DNA from: Apoda limacodes | Lineage: Eukaryota; Arthropoda; Insecta; Lepidoptera; Limacodidae | Assembly (NCBI GenBank): GCA_946406115.1 | Contig: OX291550.1 | Coordinates: 22,420,722-22,484,721 of the forward strand | Direction of reading: 5' to 3' | Length of the DNA stretch: 64,000 nucleotides | Position numbers and translations under genes: made by a program | The notes under the pieces: model-generated | The model's input: only the letters and a program-made list of their open reading frames with translations | The model's database searches: none | Told to the model about the DNA's origin: nothing | Shown here: positions 55,101 to 64,000 of the stretch, piece after piece | Numbering within the stretch: the first letter of the stretch is position 1 | How the letters are laid out: every line of letters starts with the position of its first letter

Positions 55101-58100
55101 CAGAGTCTCGCCCCAAAAGCCCGGTGGAGAAGTATTGGCTGCATAGTCCGTTTAGAAAAAAAATGCGACTATGTCTAATAATAATAATACTTAACTATGT
55201 TATTAGTAAGTTGGTTGATTACAGCTATCGGAAACGGAAACCAAATACCTACTACCATTGTTAGGTTTTGATCGAATGCATAATGTTAATGAGTATAAGT
55301 ATAAATAGAGTATTTATATTTATTCTCAGGCAGTAGGTAGGTATTCAAAAGCCACAACAAGGATAAATAAGGCTACGTCCGACATAATATATTTATAAAT
55401 TTATAAAGCGTAACCCCTGCTAACTACCGCCGCCATTAATATTTTAAATTTTCTCTTTGTACTCGTACGAAGTGAATTTGAAAAAATTGCTTTTACAGTA
55501 ACATATATCTAGTCAGAAGCTATTTTTAGACCTTTTTTCATTGGTTCTAGAATAAGTCCGTGAGTTATATATAGATAGCATATCTGCTAAAAATGGCCAC
55601 TTTTAGCAGATAATGCTATCTACAACTAGCAGATTTATCCTAGAAACAATAAAAAATATCCAAAAATAGCTTATAACTAATTTGTATGCATGTATTTCTG
55701 TAGAAGCAAATTTTGTAAATTCTCTTACGGTGCGATAGTAGAAAGTAGAAAGTAGTACATACCATTGTACAAGCGGTAGAACACACACAGGAAGGCAAAG
55801 TCTCTCCGCAGACTTAAGAGGGCGATATAGGCCAGAAAGCTAATTTCTGTAACATTAACGTTGTATATGTTAATGTACTTACACAATGTCATATACATTG
55901 CTATTAGATACATTTGTTATGTACTTCTGTAGTAAATTATTCCATAATGATGCCTTGAAACTTAATTTTTTTTGTATGGGTTTTACACGCAATACACGCT
56001 TTAAAAATTTGCACAAGTGTTGAAACAATGGTCACTTCCAGATTTTTTTTGCATTCAATACAATAAATGACAATAACTTATTTAAGTAATGCACTAGACA
56101 AAAGCAAGTTTTATAACATATATTTTTTTCAATCATTTAGGTGCTATAGTTCAGCCACAAAATTTGCATAAAAACGGCGTATTTACAGCTCTTAAGAGCG
56201 CGATACGACAAGTTAGTTTGGGATCGTCGACGATTCTTACAGCCCGTCCTTGAACCGAGTCAAAAGGGCCAAGCTGGTATTAGGGTGGTATGTGTATGTA
56301 TGTGGTACTAGGCAGTCACCCAGCCAGCGACAGGACTACGCCTCACGTTGTTTAACTTCGAAAATGGTTTCTGATAAGCGAATGTTACTGTGTCACAAGA
56401 GATTCTCTAAGTCCACATGAGCTTCAGACATGCTTTCAAGTGCATTAAATTTGTACATATAAAAGGCGTACATATTCTATGACTGCTATATCGACGTCTT
56501 TATAATTGGTGTCGCCCGCGCGACGTTCGTTTAAAATATCAGGTCCAGATTTTGTGATTTTCTTTTATGGCATTAAAAGAATAAACTAATTCAAATTGAA
56601 TTACCATTAATATACAATTTGTAAATAACCTTTATATCAGCCTCTATCGAGTCCTAGCATTCTGTGAATCATCATGTCGCCAAAATGAAATGTCCACTAG
56701 CTGGACCATCGCATTACTTACGCCAGTTCATTAGACTATGACCTAAGTCTTAATCCTCTAAACAGAGGTCTGTACCCCTGTTGTAGGGATAAACAACAAC
56801 TAAGGCACCAACTATTTCGTATAGGTAGATAGGTAGGGCGGATCGGGGGTTGGTTGAACGACCATACATATGGCGATGATTGGATTCTTGAAGAAGATGC
56901 CCTTTTATGTTTGTGGATTGTTTCAGTCAGAAATTTCGTGGATGGTTGCGCTAAATAATCCAGGGTTCATACTTGGAAGTCTGCCAACTGGCTATCTTGC
57001 AAACACATTTGGAAGGCGAACTACCATTATTTGCAGTGCAGTTCCCCATTTGTTAGGGACGGTAAGTGGATTTCATACTCACAAATTATTAGTTAGCTAA
57101 ATACCTTACATAATTGAATCTTCACAACAATAACATGAAGCTTGGAGGTTCGCCAGTACTAATGTATCATTATTTCTAATATATCATTATTTCTCGAAAT
57201 ACAACTATTTTAAAATTTTATTTTAAATTCAAAATGGCGGATGCAATATGGGGTCCATTTTTAACCGACTTCAAAAAAGGATGAGGTTCTCCAATCGTCG
57301 GTTTTTTTTTGTTAAGTTAGTTATTACCCGAAGAGGCCAAGACCGATTCGAGAAATTCTTTTTTTATTTAAAAGGGTGTACTTTGTAGGTGATCCTAGAT
57401 TAATGTAGTGAATTTAAAACTTAAAATTTTTGAGAAAAAAATAATTGATGTTAATTTGGAACTGGTGAAATGCCTTTTATGTTGTTGATTGTTCATGTTA
57501 CGAGTTTTTAGTGTTCGTCACTCAAAAGTTAAAGTAAAAGATAAAAATTATTACTTATTTCCAGAAATCTGATCTGAATTACAGTTTGTAGTTGGTGTCA
57601 TGCAAGTGAAATGTGTTATAAACTGTTAGGTACATAGAAACCAACTTTAAACTGTAGTTCAGATCAAATTTTTGGAAATAAGTAATGAGTTTTACCTTTT
57701 TGGTGCATTTTATTGAAGCCGGTGTATTTTTTAAATTAACATTGATTTTGATAAAACCAGTCTTATTGGGTATTACGGAGAACTTGAAATTTTGACCAAA
57801 ATTCATTCCAACTCAAAAAGAAAGTTGCGGTATAGTATCTTTCAAACCCTTCTTAAACATTGTCTACATTTTATATGACTTTATATATAGGATTTATTTA
57901 TAGGACTCGTACATGGAAGACCGAGCTATGTTCTTTTTTTTAACAACGCCAAGTAGTTTTGCTGTGTCGGTAAAAATAATAGTATAACTACTCACCAATA
58001 GATGTCAGGAACAGTAATATTTTTCAATTTATCATTGCTTGAAAACACGGATAAAACGATGTTATGTAAAAATAAAAACCTAGCTCGATCGATTTATCGC

Positions 58101-61100
58101 CCTCGAAACCCCCCGCATACTAAATTTCATGAAAATCGTTGGAGCTGTTTCCGAGATTCAGATTATAACTATACATAGATATATACAAGAATTGCTTGTT
58201 TAAAGGTATTAGATATTTTTGATTTGTGTCAATCTTATTAAAAACTCCACAACTTAAAATGCAAGTGCACCAATAATAGTAACACTATAATACCCATAAC
58301 CATAATTGTTTACATTGCAGAACAGAGCTCTCAGTGCACGAGTCCGACTCGCACTTAGCCGTTTTTTATGTTAGTTAACTACTATGTTTTGTTCCAGATA
58401 ATAGTAATATTTAGTCAGACGGCGTGGCTGGTTTGTCTGACGAGGGTTTTGTGGGGATGGAGTGCTGGAATGGTGAGCATTGTGAGTATCTCATTGTATA
58501 ACTTAACTTTTTAATCTTACAGTCTATTATACACATTTTTACTTTACTCACAGCAGCTTTTTCGTTACACATATATAAACGATTAACAAATCGTCTGTGG
58601 GACGCCAGCTTGAAAGGCCGCGAATTGGCCAATGTTACCCTAAATAAGGCGATGGTATTTTTTATTTTTTTTAAATCGCTTTAATACAAGAAATACACCT
58701 ATATAGGTAAAGCAAAACGCTATATAAATTCAATTTTTCTTACAATAGAATCGATGTAATGATGTGATTAGATGTGTGTGACATACGGATGGTCAGACAC
58801 ACGAAACTATAAATGTTTAGTTTTTGCCATTTGGCTGTTCAACCTTTGTTTGTTGAAGCTAGGCATTGAAATAGGATACTCCATTGACTCGTGGAGTAGC
58901 CTAGTGACATTCGTCTATCGGAAACGACATGCTAAAACTACGTCGGCCGTGGTCACTACCTGAATAGTTGACCGCCTAGTGGCACATGTTTCTGAGCTCC
59001 TTTAATGCTTCAGTGGGCCCGTAAAGCCGTTGGTCCAGGCTGTGTTTTTTTTGTGTCTAGTCAGTCGGGTGGCCACTAGTTCGACAACAGTACTTTACCA
59101 ACGTGGAAGACAATGGCCTAAGTCTACTTCAAGAAGAGGTCTGACCACTGCAGTGAGGATTATAACGCCTGAGGTTAGGCCCTAAAAAATGCCAGCTTAA
59201 ACCTAATAAAAAAATGTAGATCAAGCGCAGAAAGCGATTAAATAGATTATGGTTACTGTAGAATAAAAGGAACTGTTACTGAAATTATAAAGGTTCCATT
59301 TTGCTATTTGACTACCAAACTAAAAAAAAAGATATTTCTCCGCTGGGCCTTAAAATTCTCAAACGAGCAAGCGCAGAAAGCGCTAAAGTAGTAGGAAATT
59401 AGGAGCAAGTTGTCGGGGATTCCTCGTTTTATAAACTTACACACTGTTACTAGTATAGTATTAAATAATCTGTGACACTGTTATCTGTTAAAAATATTGA
59501 ATGATAAACGGTGTGCATTTATTATCTAATTCATGGAAACGATTTAATGTTATTCATTTACGGACACTTTGAAATGTTTGAATAAATATTTAATAGTTAA
59601 TTTACTTGGTACGGGAGATATCTCAGTAAACAATTATTTAACAGTTGTATAATAGGTACACCGTATTTGTTTAGTTTTTTCGATTTTATGATTATGTATG
59701 TATGTAGGTATATCGTCTTAGTTGGTAACCAGCGGCTGGATACACCAACATTATTATGTGGGGGTCAGACTCCTTTACCAATCACTTTTGTTTTACAGCC
59801 AAAACATTCTTTTCATTAATACTTCAGTAATTGCGTTTGATAAATCCTAAAATGCCGAAATTTATGGCGCCACGACAAAATGTGTCGCAGGCTGAACGAA
59901 CAGTATCATCCAACTAGCCATATGTGACGGCATAAGCTAGTTGGGTGCGCTCGGCCACTTTCTCGCTCCCGCTTTAAAACTTAATAAATATAATATGAAC
60001 TTCTATACACCTGAGCCGATTTAGAAGTGTGTGAAATGTGTGTGGTATCGTAATTTTTGTTAGTACCTATATTTTTTTAATGTAGTCGGGGGAATGTTTT
60101 GTACTGAGAAGATGTCCTTAAAAATCCCCCGATTGCATTAAAAAATATACTAACAAAAATTAATGACAAAAAAGCATTGTGTAGGTACATACATAGTCGT
60201 GAATCTTTCTCCCATACGAACTTACTATTGATCGGCTTTGATTATGTCAAGTAGGCACCTAAGTTAATTGGTTTTTCCGTCCTATTCAAAAAATAAAACC
60301 TATTTTTACTTTTTAGTATATTTTTTAACAGCAGTCGTGTTTTTTTAATTTTATAGTTATTTAATAACAATTTGACTTGAACAATCGTGTCTGATGTCAT
60401 GTTTAATAAGTTTTTTTAATGTAATAATTTTTCGTTTAATTTAATAATAACTATGAACTAAGTAGAGATACTATACGCCACCCTCATGTGTGTAGGTAAG
60501 TACGACAAGCATTTAGCCGGCTCCTTTTTTGCTGACTTTTAAATTTGGTTCCATTGGGTAAGAGTGTTCTTGCTTGCTGAACCAAGGGCGTGGGTTCGAT
60601 CAACTCTGATCCCTGCAGAGGACAATCATTTACGTAAAGAACATTTGTGTTTGACTTGAATCTGGATATTTTCAGTGCGTACTATGTATGTATTTTACAA
60701 AACCAATAGTATATTAGTAGGTATTATATGTAGGTATACCGAAACAATAGTAAATAGTATAGTTGAGTATAACAATAATAACCAAAAACAATAGTAAGTT
60801 GATCAGTAGTTATATGTATTTATTTACCAAAAAGAAAGACATAAATATTTGTGTCCTGTTCGAGACTTTTGGTTGCTTGGCTTGGAACCAAAGAGGTTGG
60901 AGGAATATTTATTATTATTTTAATAATTAGCGCTCCTTTATATTACTACTGAATTCAATTGTGCAAATGTGCAGATATAGCTAGTATGTAGTTTTTATCA
61001 ATGAGTTTTTATTAATTCTAGGTCGTTGGCATGTACATAGCAGAGATAGCTGATAAAGAGATAAGGGGTCGGCTATCTGTTATAACCAAGTTCATGACAA

Positions 61101-61300
61101 ACCTTGGAAGTCTGATCCCTATGGCGATAGGACCCGTTATATCATATAATACGTTGAACTATATACTTTTGGTGCTGCCGATAACCTACTTCTTTCTATG
61201 CTGGTGGATACCGGAATCTCCCTACTTCTATTTGAAGAAGATGCGTCTGGCTGCTGCGAGAAAGGAGTTGCTGAAACTTAGAAATCACAATGATGAAAAG
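46132..61300 (+). CDS. Tret1-like: Tret1-like facilitated sugar (trehalose) transporter, gene B (partial)
   Basis: A paralogue of gene A in the same orientation. Firm exons: 51656-51753, 56927-57061, 58398-58481, 61022-61300. These are 98, 135, 84 and 279 nt, identical to exons 2-5 of gene A, with the same phases. They read SIATLTLGASSAWTSPVIVK, then SEISWMVALNNPGFILGSLP with the loop FGRRTT, then a short helix exon, then VVGMYIAEIADKEIRG and WWIPESPYFYLKKMRLAAAR. A likely first exon is 46132-46171 (MDLDHAVQSLYSM plus one base, donor gtgcgt), which joins in phase and aligns with exon 1 of gene A two codons shorter; this part is tentative. Exons 6-8, with the C-terminal helices and PET motif, must lie beyond 64000, since none is seen from 61301 on. 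The donor after 61300 (gttggt) is weak. No frame damage in the visible part, about 212 residues. Substrate not determined. Confidence 0.85.
47320..47480. mobile_element. Small element with 'aaagtgagaact' inverted ends
   Basis: cgtaaaagtgagaactct (about 47340) and its inverse agttctcactttaacagg (about 47452-47470) enclose about 110 bp that include the palindrome cgtccgtacggacg. Non-coding; it lies in intron 1 of transporter B if the first exon is right. Confidence 0.4.
47635..49215. mobile_element. TA-flanked inverted-repeat element, long copy (1.6 kb)
   Basis: It starts CCCAAATAACACAAACTCTG and ends ...TTGTGTTACATGGG, with TA on each side. It matches 18950-20246 closely up to about 48842, then holds about 330 bp (48843-49175) absent from that copy, then the shared right end. 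No transposase frame was found in either copy. Different positions in the two transporter genes and clean TA borders argue for separate insertions rather than a shared segmental duplication. Confidence 0.7.
49230..49470 (+). mobile_element. Complete lepidopteran 'tattataaatgcgaaag' repeat
   Basis: It begins actaatattataaatgcgaa and ends accgcgggcaaaagccagtt, with the usual interior: 'cgcttaaaccgctgtaccga', 'aaatttggcatggagataat', 'caattgaggagctgcc'. It follows directly after the TA-flanked element. Confidence 0.65.
50011..50036 (+). repeat. (TA)n microsatellite
   Basis: About 13 uninterrupted TA units in an intron of transporter B, just upstream of a LINE copy. Confidence 0.95.
50060..50651 (+). 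mobile_element. Jockey-like LINE, 3' end with tail
   Basis: Reads WKKLGVLIRAKQYFTSRQR, then QVRPHMEYCCHLWAGAPGYH and FDSVQRRAVRIVE, then in a second frame LCSEELFEILPTATFYHRTA, FQRNFLPRTLKLWNELPAKV and FFKKEVIRFLKGRQRA, with a stop at 50587. This is the region after the polymerase domain in jockey-like elements. The frame change at about 50250-50265 coincides with lost residues, so it is an internal deletion. A tail with 'aggcggaccgttagcttgtt' and a poly-A run (50637-50651) follows. The element is 5'-truncated, as is usual for LINEs. Confidence 0.8.
50735..50778 (+). repeat. Two tandem 22-bp units
   Basis: ataagtcctggtattgtcct plus gc occurs twice in direct succession without mismatch. No function suggested. 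Confidence 0.85.
51905..53480 (+). mobile_element. Second LINE family (AT-rich), interrupted
   Basis: It reads TGIKCGVPQGSVLDPLLFIL, FINDLPA and LILFADDTTRLI (52120-52255): reverse transcriptase motifs including PQGS and FADD. Then, after a 420-bp insertion, come FRCTKHVDNISKKLADACF, WEYFYPIMTCGIEFWGS and FKLQKRVVRIM (52770-52985). Stops interrupt all parts. A polyadenylation-like aataaa lies near 53456. Its codons are more AT-rich than those of the jockey-like copies, so it is a different family. It lies in intron 2 of transporter B. Confidence 0.75.
52255..52675 (+). mobile_element. Lepidopteran repeat inserted into a LINE
   Basis: Starts 'atacttaatattataaagag' and ends 'gcgaagccgctggcagaagctagtt', placed directly after the FADD block of the LINE. 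It is therefore younger than the LINE copy. Confidence 0.6.
54440..54685 (+). mobile_element. Repeat with 'ctagcggtcccggcgaacg' start
   Basis: Starts actagcggtcccggcgaacg and ends 'cgtgacacgtaattttttttatataaagatg'. These ends recur in lepidopteran genomes. The interior is non-coding, with a repeated 'cccggcgaacgttg' near the start. Confidence 0.5.
54850..55135 (-). mobile_element. GC-rich repeat, copy 2
   Basis: This is the reverse complement of 45330-45550: 'gaggtatcaaagagtgccgg', 'cgtaacggggaactcccctc', 'cttcagagtctcgccccaaa', 'agcccggtgga'. The 89-codon open frame over it reads as low-complexity Pro/Arg/Ser and is not called a gene. Confidence 0.6.
55500..55700. repeat. Hairpin related to the foldback at 21451-21972
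   Basis: The arms 55515-55592 and 55601-55675 pair through agctatttttaga, ttctagaataag and gatagcat. The motifs 'gatagcatatctgct' and 'tctagaa' recur in the inner arms at 21690-21760. The stem is long and the loop short. Confidence 0.55.
55725..55830 (-). mobile_element. Jockey-like LINE coding fragment
   Basis: The minus strand reads LLSLRRDFAFLCVFYRLYNG, the same block as LCVFYRLYNG in the LINE at 50264. It breaks off on both sides. A further minus-strand piece at 56225-56285 (the 'ccagcttggcccttttgact' block) belongs to the same family. Confidence 0.55.
57543..57705. repeat. Inverted repeat with about 54-bp arms
   Basis: Left arm 57543-57597 (attacttatttccagaaatc, tgatctgaattacagtttgt) and right arm 57645-57705 are inverse copies with few mismatches. 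A one-arm relative is at 37645-37695. It lies in the intron between 57061 and 58398. Confidence 0.6.
60045..60168. repeat. Inverted repeat with about 40-bp arms
   Basis: taatttttgttagtacctat ... aatgtagtcggggga (60048-60092) is mirrored by tcccccgattgcatt ... atactaacaaaaatta (60126-60166). Loop about 33 bp. It lies in intron 4 of transporter B. Confidence 0.6.
60545..60700 (+). mobile_element. tRNA-derived SINE fragment
   Basis: A box A-like segment (cattgggtaagagtg, 60552-60566) and a box B-like gggttcgatc (60592-60601) are followed by 'gtttgacttgaatctggata' and 'gtatgtatt', the tail layout seen at 11866-12070. Confidence 0.5.
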
Positions 61301-61759
61301 GTTGGTTTACCTTTACTGTGGTTTAAAAGTATGCACTTTAACAATCAGAAAACACGATGAAAGCAATATAATTATATACACTAATTGATGCACATATAAA
61401 CTTCTCTTAGTACCTACAGGGTGATTCTATGCTAATTAGTGCTATCATCATTATGTTTTCGACTCCTACTTAGTACAAACATATTTTCTAATAGGAGCTG
61501 AATTTTAAGTACAGCGAGCTAGTTTTGGATGTATAATATGCAAGGAAATATATTTACTGGTTGGTTAAAAATGCCATTTTAGCAAGAAGTGATTACTTTG
61601 AAATTGCACCAATGTTTATCAATAAATATTTATCAATGCAAACTTAAAAATTAAATGTATTTGCATGTAAAAGTGAAAGCGGCTTAATATCCTTAAAAAG
61701 GTAAAGAAAGAATGCTTACGCTTAACCATGCTTACTTATAACTGCGATAGATATTTTTC

Positions 61760-61927
61760 AATCTATCAATAATATCTTTATTCAAGTAGGTTTCCAAGAA
61801 CACGTTTGAATCGTTAGAAGCGATAAGTAACTAGTTACTATATAATCTGTCAACAATAACTAGCATTGTCGACAGATTCAAACGTGTGCTTGGAAACCTA
61901 CTTGAATAAAGATATTATTGATAGATT
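61760..61927. repeat. Near-perfect inverted repeat with 53-bp arms
   Basis: Arms 61760-61812 and 61875-61927 are inverse copies with a single clear mismatch (aatctatcaataatatcttt, attcaagtaggtttccaaga). 'attcaaataggtttctgagt' at 47208 belongs to the same motif family. The loop of about 62 bp holds 'aactagttactata'. Confidence 0.75.
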
Positions 61928-61995
61928 CGAATCGAAAAAAGTTAGCAAGAAACACACTATTCAAAAAAAAATTAAATCAAGTCATCATGTACTTA

Positions 61996-62392
61996 TAGTG
62001 CAAGAAACTTTTCTGACCCGTTGTTAAAAAATCAAAACCAAGTCGCCGTATTGAAATGTTGTGGACTTACAATGACACTAGCGACCAAACACCCACGGTT
62101 AGAAGATCAGATAAGTTTGTTGCATGATACATTTGATTTAATTTTTCCGATAGGGATGTTGTACCAAATAACTATAACTGTATGTATGTGTTAGCAGCAT
62201 GTAAGTATTGGTTTATCTGTTTACTCGTAGTATTAACAATTGTGTAGGAACGAGTACAAACAGACATAGAGTGCAATAAACTTTTCTGAGCCGGTGTCTG
62301 TCGCTAGTGTCACGTAAGTTCATAGCATTTTAATATGGCGACCGTAGTTTTGATGTTAGACACTGGGTCAGAAAAGTTTGTTGCACTATACA
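61996..62392. mobile_element. Two inverted copies of a 125-bp MITE
   Basis: Copy A (about 61998-62126) and copy B (62270-62392) are in opposite orientation. Each has ends like TGCAAnAAACTTTTCTGAnCC and shares 'tcaaaac', 'gtcgcc', 'tgacactagcgac'. About 140 bp of other sequence separates them. A third, interrupted copy is at 21085-21275. Confidence 0.55.
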
Positions 62393-64000
62393 GTGCTAAT
62401 TGATTGCATTGAAATTTAACGTTCCTACGCATTTTCCAACTATTTATTTTACTTTTGACATAAGCACGCTTTTAAAGTTTCTTATTTATTGACAAGCAGC
62501 CAAAGAAGGCAAAATGCTCATGGACGCTGTTTTTCCTTTACAATAGTGAAGCGAAGTGCTCTATAGCTCCGATATTTTTTTATACCTGACTAACATTGTT
62601 TCTACATTTCAAACTTTGATATTTATAAAAAAAAACGTTAAAACTATCGTCTATAATAACTCAAAATAGCTATCATAAAAATAACATATAAAAAAAAAAA
62701 ACGAGTTGCACTCCGGGAGCATAGATATGCAAGTTCAGTACTATATACATATAGTACAGATAGGCAACGGCCCATACATTTACTGGAACACTAAGATTAG
62801 TTCTGTAATACGAGTGCGTGGCGCTAGTGCGCAAAACGGAAAGGATTTTTTTTTCTTAAATTCAATTATTACTAGCCAGCTTATAAATTACTTTTCTAAT
62901 GTGGCTTTATAGATACCAAGTTCCATCCCAGACTAATATTTATATTGTTGTTCATATCTACGAAGAATAGACCAATGGACGTAAAATCAAACAACGTTCT
63001 CAAAGTTGACATTGTTTATTCATAAATATTCATGAAATGTACATTTATTTTCGATTTTCTTAAATTCTTAAGCTAATTACTTAGGCTGCAATTAATAATT
63101 ATTAGACCATTTACGAAAGTTTTTGTTTAGTTTTGAACTAAAACTATAATATATAGTATAGTTTGAACTTTCATTAATGTTTTAAAACAATATTCGTGTA
63201 AGATTATTGAAATGATAAAGAATGTTAGACAATACCTTCTAATACAAAATATCTGTAGATATTATTTTTTTGAGTATCATCATACCTAGGCACAGGCTTA
63301 TATTTTTTGTTTCCTCTTCGTACAAAAGAGATTTCTAAAATGTTAATAAACAATTATTTATTAATAGCTACTAATAGACTAGCTATTTTTAAAATGTTGT
63401 GTATTTTCTGTATAATATACCTAAATTGATAATATGATAATTCATATTAGCAAATTCACCTAAATAAGGTTTGTACTATTACTTATGTTTTTTTCACGTC
63501 AAAAAGTGTACTCAGGACTGTAACAAAATTAATCAAATTCTTACAAACTTATCTCTCCTAATAATCTTAAAAAGTTCTCTATCGTAAATTACCATACAAG
63601 ATTCAACCTTGCAATGATTATAGCGACACCTGCAAGGCAAAACTTCGTAAATCATTTGTCGTAAGTTTACAGAAGAGCGCGTCGAAGTTTCAAAAAATTC
63701 TTAGTGACGTCTGTTACGTCCTAATGCCATTCAAACTAAAAAAAATGTTCAAAAAGGAATGTTTTATATTTCTGTATGATTAATGTGCTATAAGTACTTT
63801 CATTTTATTACCTTTTCTGAGTTACAATAAGTTTACACAGCATAAACTTTATAAAGTGACATTGTAACTCAGGACATACAATTAAATTTTGTGTATCAAT
63901 ATTTGCTTATATTGACTTAAATATGGTGCCTGTGGATGTAAACCATCTTGTGGAGATAGAAAATACACAGTTGCAAGTGCCAACACCAATATATAAGCTA
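62393..64000. other. Intron of transporter B or downstream DNA; open frame at the window edge
   Basis: No transporter exon is found here. Bases 62690-62720 hold 'acgagttgcactccgggag', the reverse of a motif at 39595. From 63923 to the window end a plus frame starts at ATG and reads MVPVDVNHLVEIENTQLQVP and on, open for 26 codons. I do not recognise it, and it cannot be judged without sequence beyond 64000. Confidence 0.4.

Noticed and set aside
1..64000. CRISPR arrays, operons, ribosome binding sites
   Set aside because: The window is eukaryotic: genes have many GT/AG introns, and no array of regular direct repeats with unique spacers was seen.

Overview
The window looks like nuclear DNA of a lepidopteran insect. 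It is AT-rich, its genes are split by introns with GT/AG borders, and the space between exons is packed with repeat types I know from moth and butterfly genomes. These include elements with ends like 'tattataaatgcgaaag' and 'gggcaaaagctagt', elements carrying 'ggccaagtgcgagtc', tRNA-derived SINEs, jockey-like LINE tails and many small hairpin or inverted-repeat elements. This is recognition by reading; no database search was possible.

Four protein-coding loci are supported. (1) Gemin6 (+, 4954-6733, two exons) is a small SMN-complex protein and is intact. (2) A Tret1-like sugar transporter, gene A (+, 10048-26158, eight exons), is complete from start to stop, but exon 7 is one base short for its splice phases and reads into a stop. 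(3) eIF3d (-, 37313-28223, ten exons, 546 residues) is intact. (4) A second Tret1-like transporter, gene B (+, about 46132 to 61300 and beyond), has five exons visible and the rest past the window edge. Genes A and B share exon lengths and phases exactly (98, 135, 84 and 279 nt), so they are tandem paralogues in the same orientation, with eIF3d on the opposite strand between them. A decayed HARBI1-like transposase lies at 974-2112.

Layout: 1-973 no gene; 974-2112 Harbinger transposase remnant; 2225-2900 a diverged tandem duplication; 2900-4953 AT-rich with no convincing gene; 4954-6733 Gemin6; 7261-9180 repeats; 10048-26158 transporter A with introns full of elements; 26159-28222 convergent intergenic DNA; 28223-37313 eIF3d; 37314-46131 repeat-rich intergenic DNA; 46132-64000 transporter B with repeat-filled introns. 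The transporters are predicted to move sugar across the plasma membrane, eIF3d acts in translation initiation, and Gemin6 acts in snRNP assembly. They share no obvious pathway.

The most unusual signals are mobile. A 52-60 bp sequence occurs twice, each time between different 7-bp direct repeats, and an unoccupied related site for each lies in the same window. Two copies of a 1.3-1.6 kb TA-flanked element sit in introns of the two transporters. Several families of inverted-repeat elements recur in multiple copies.
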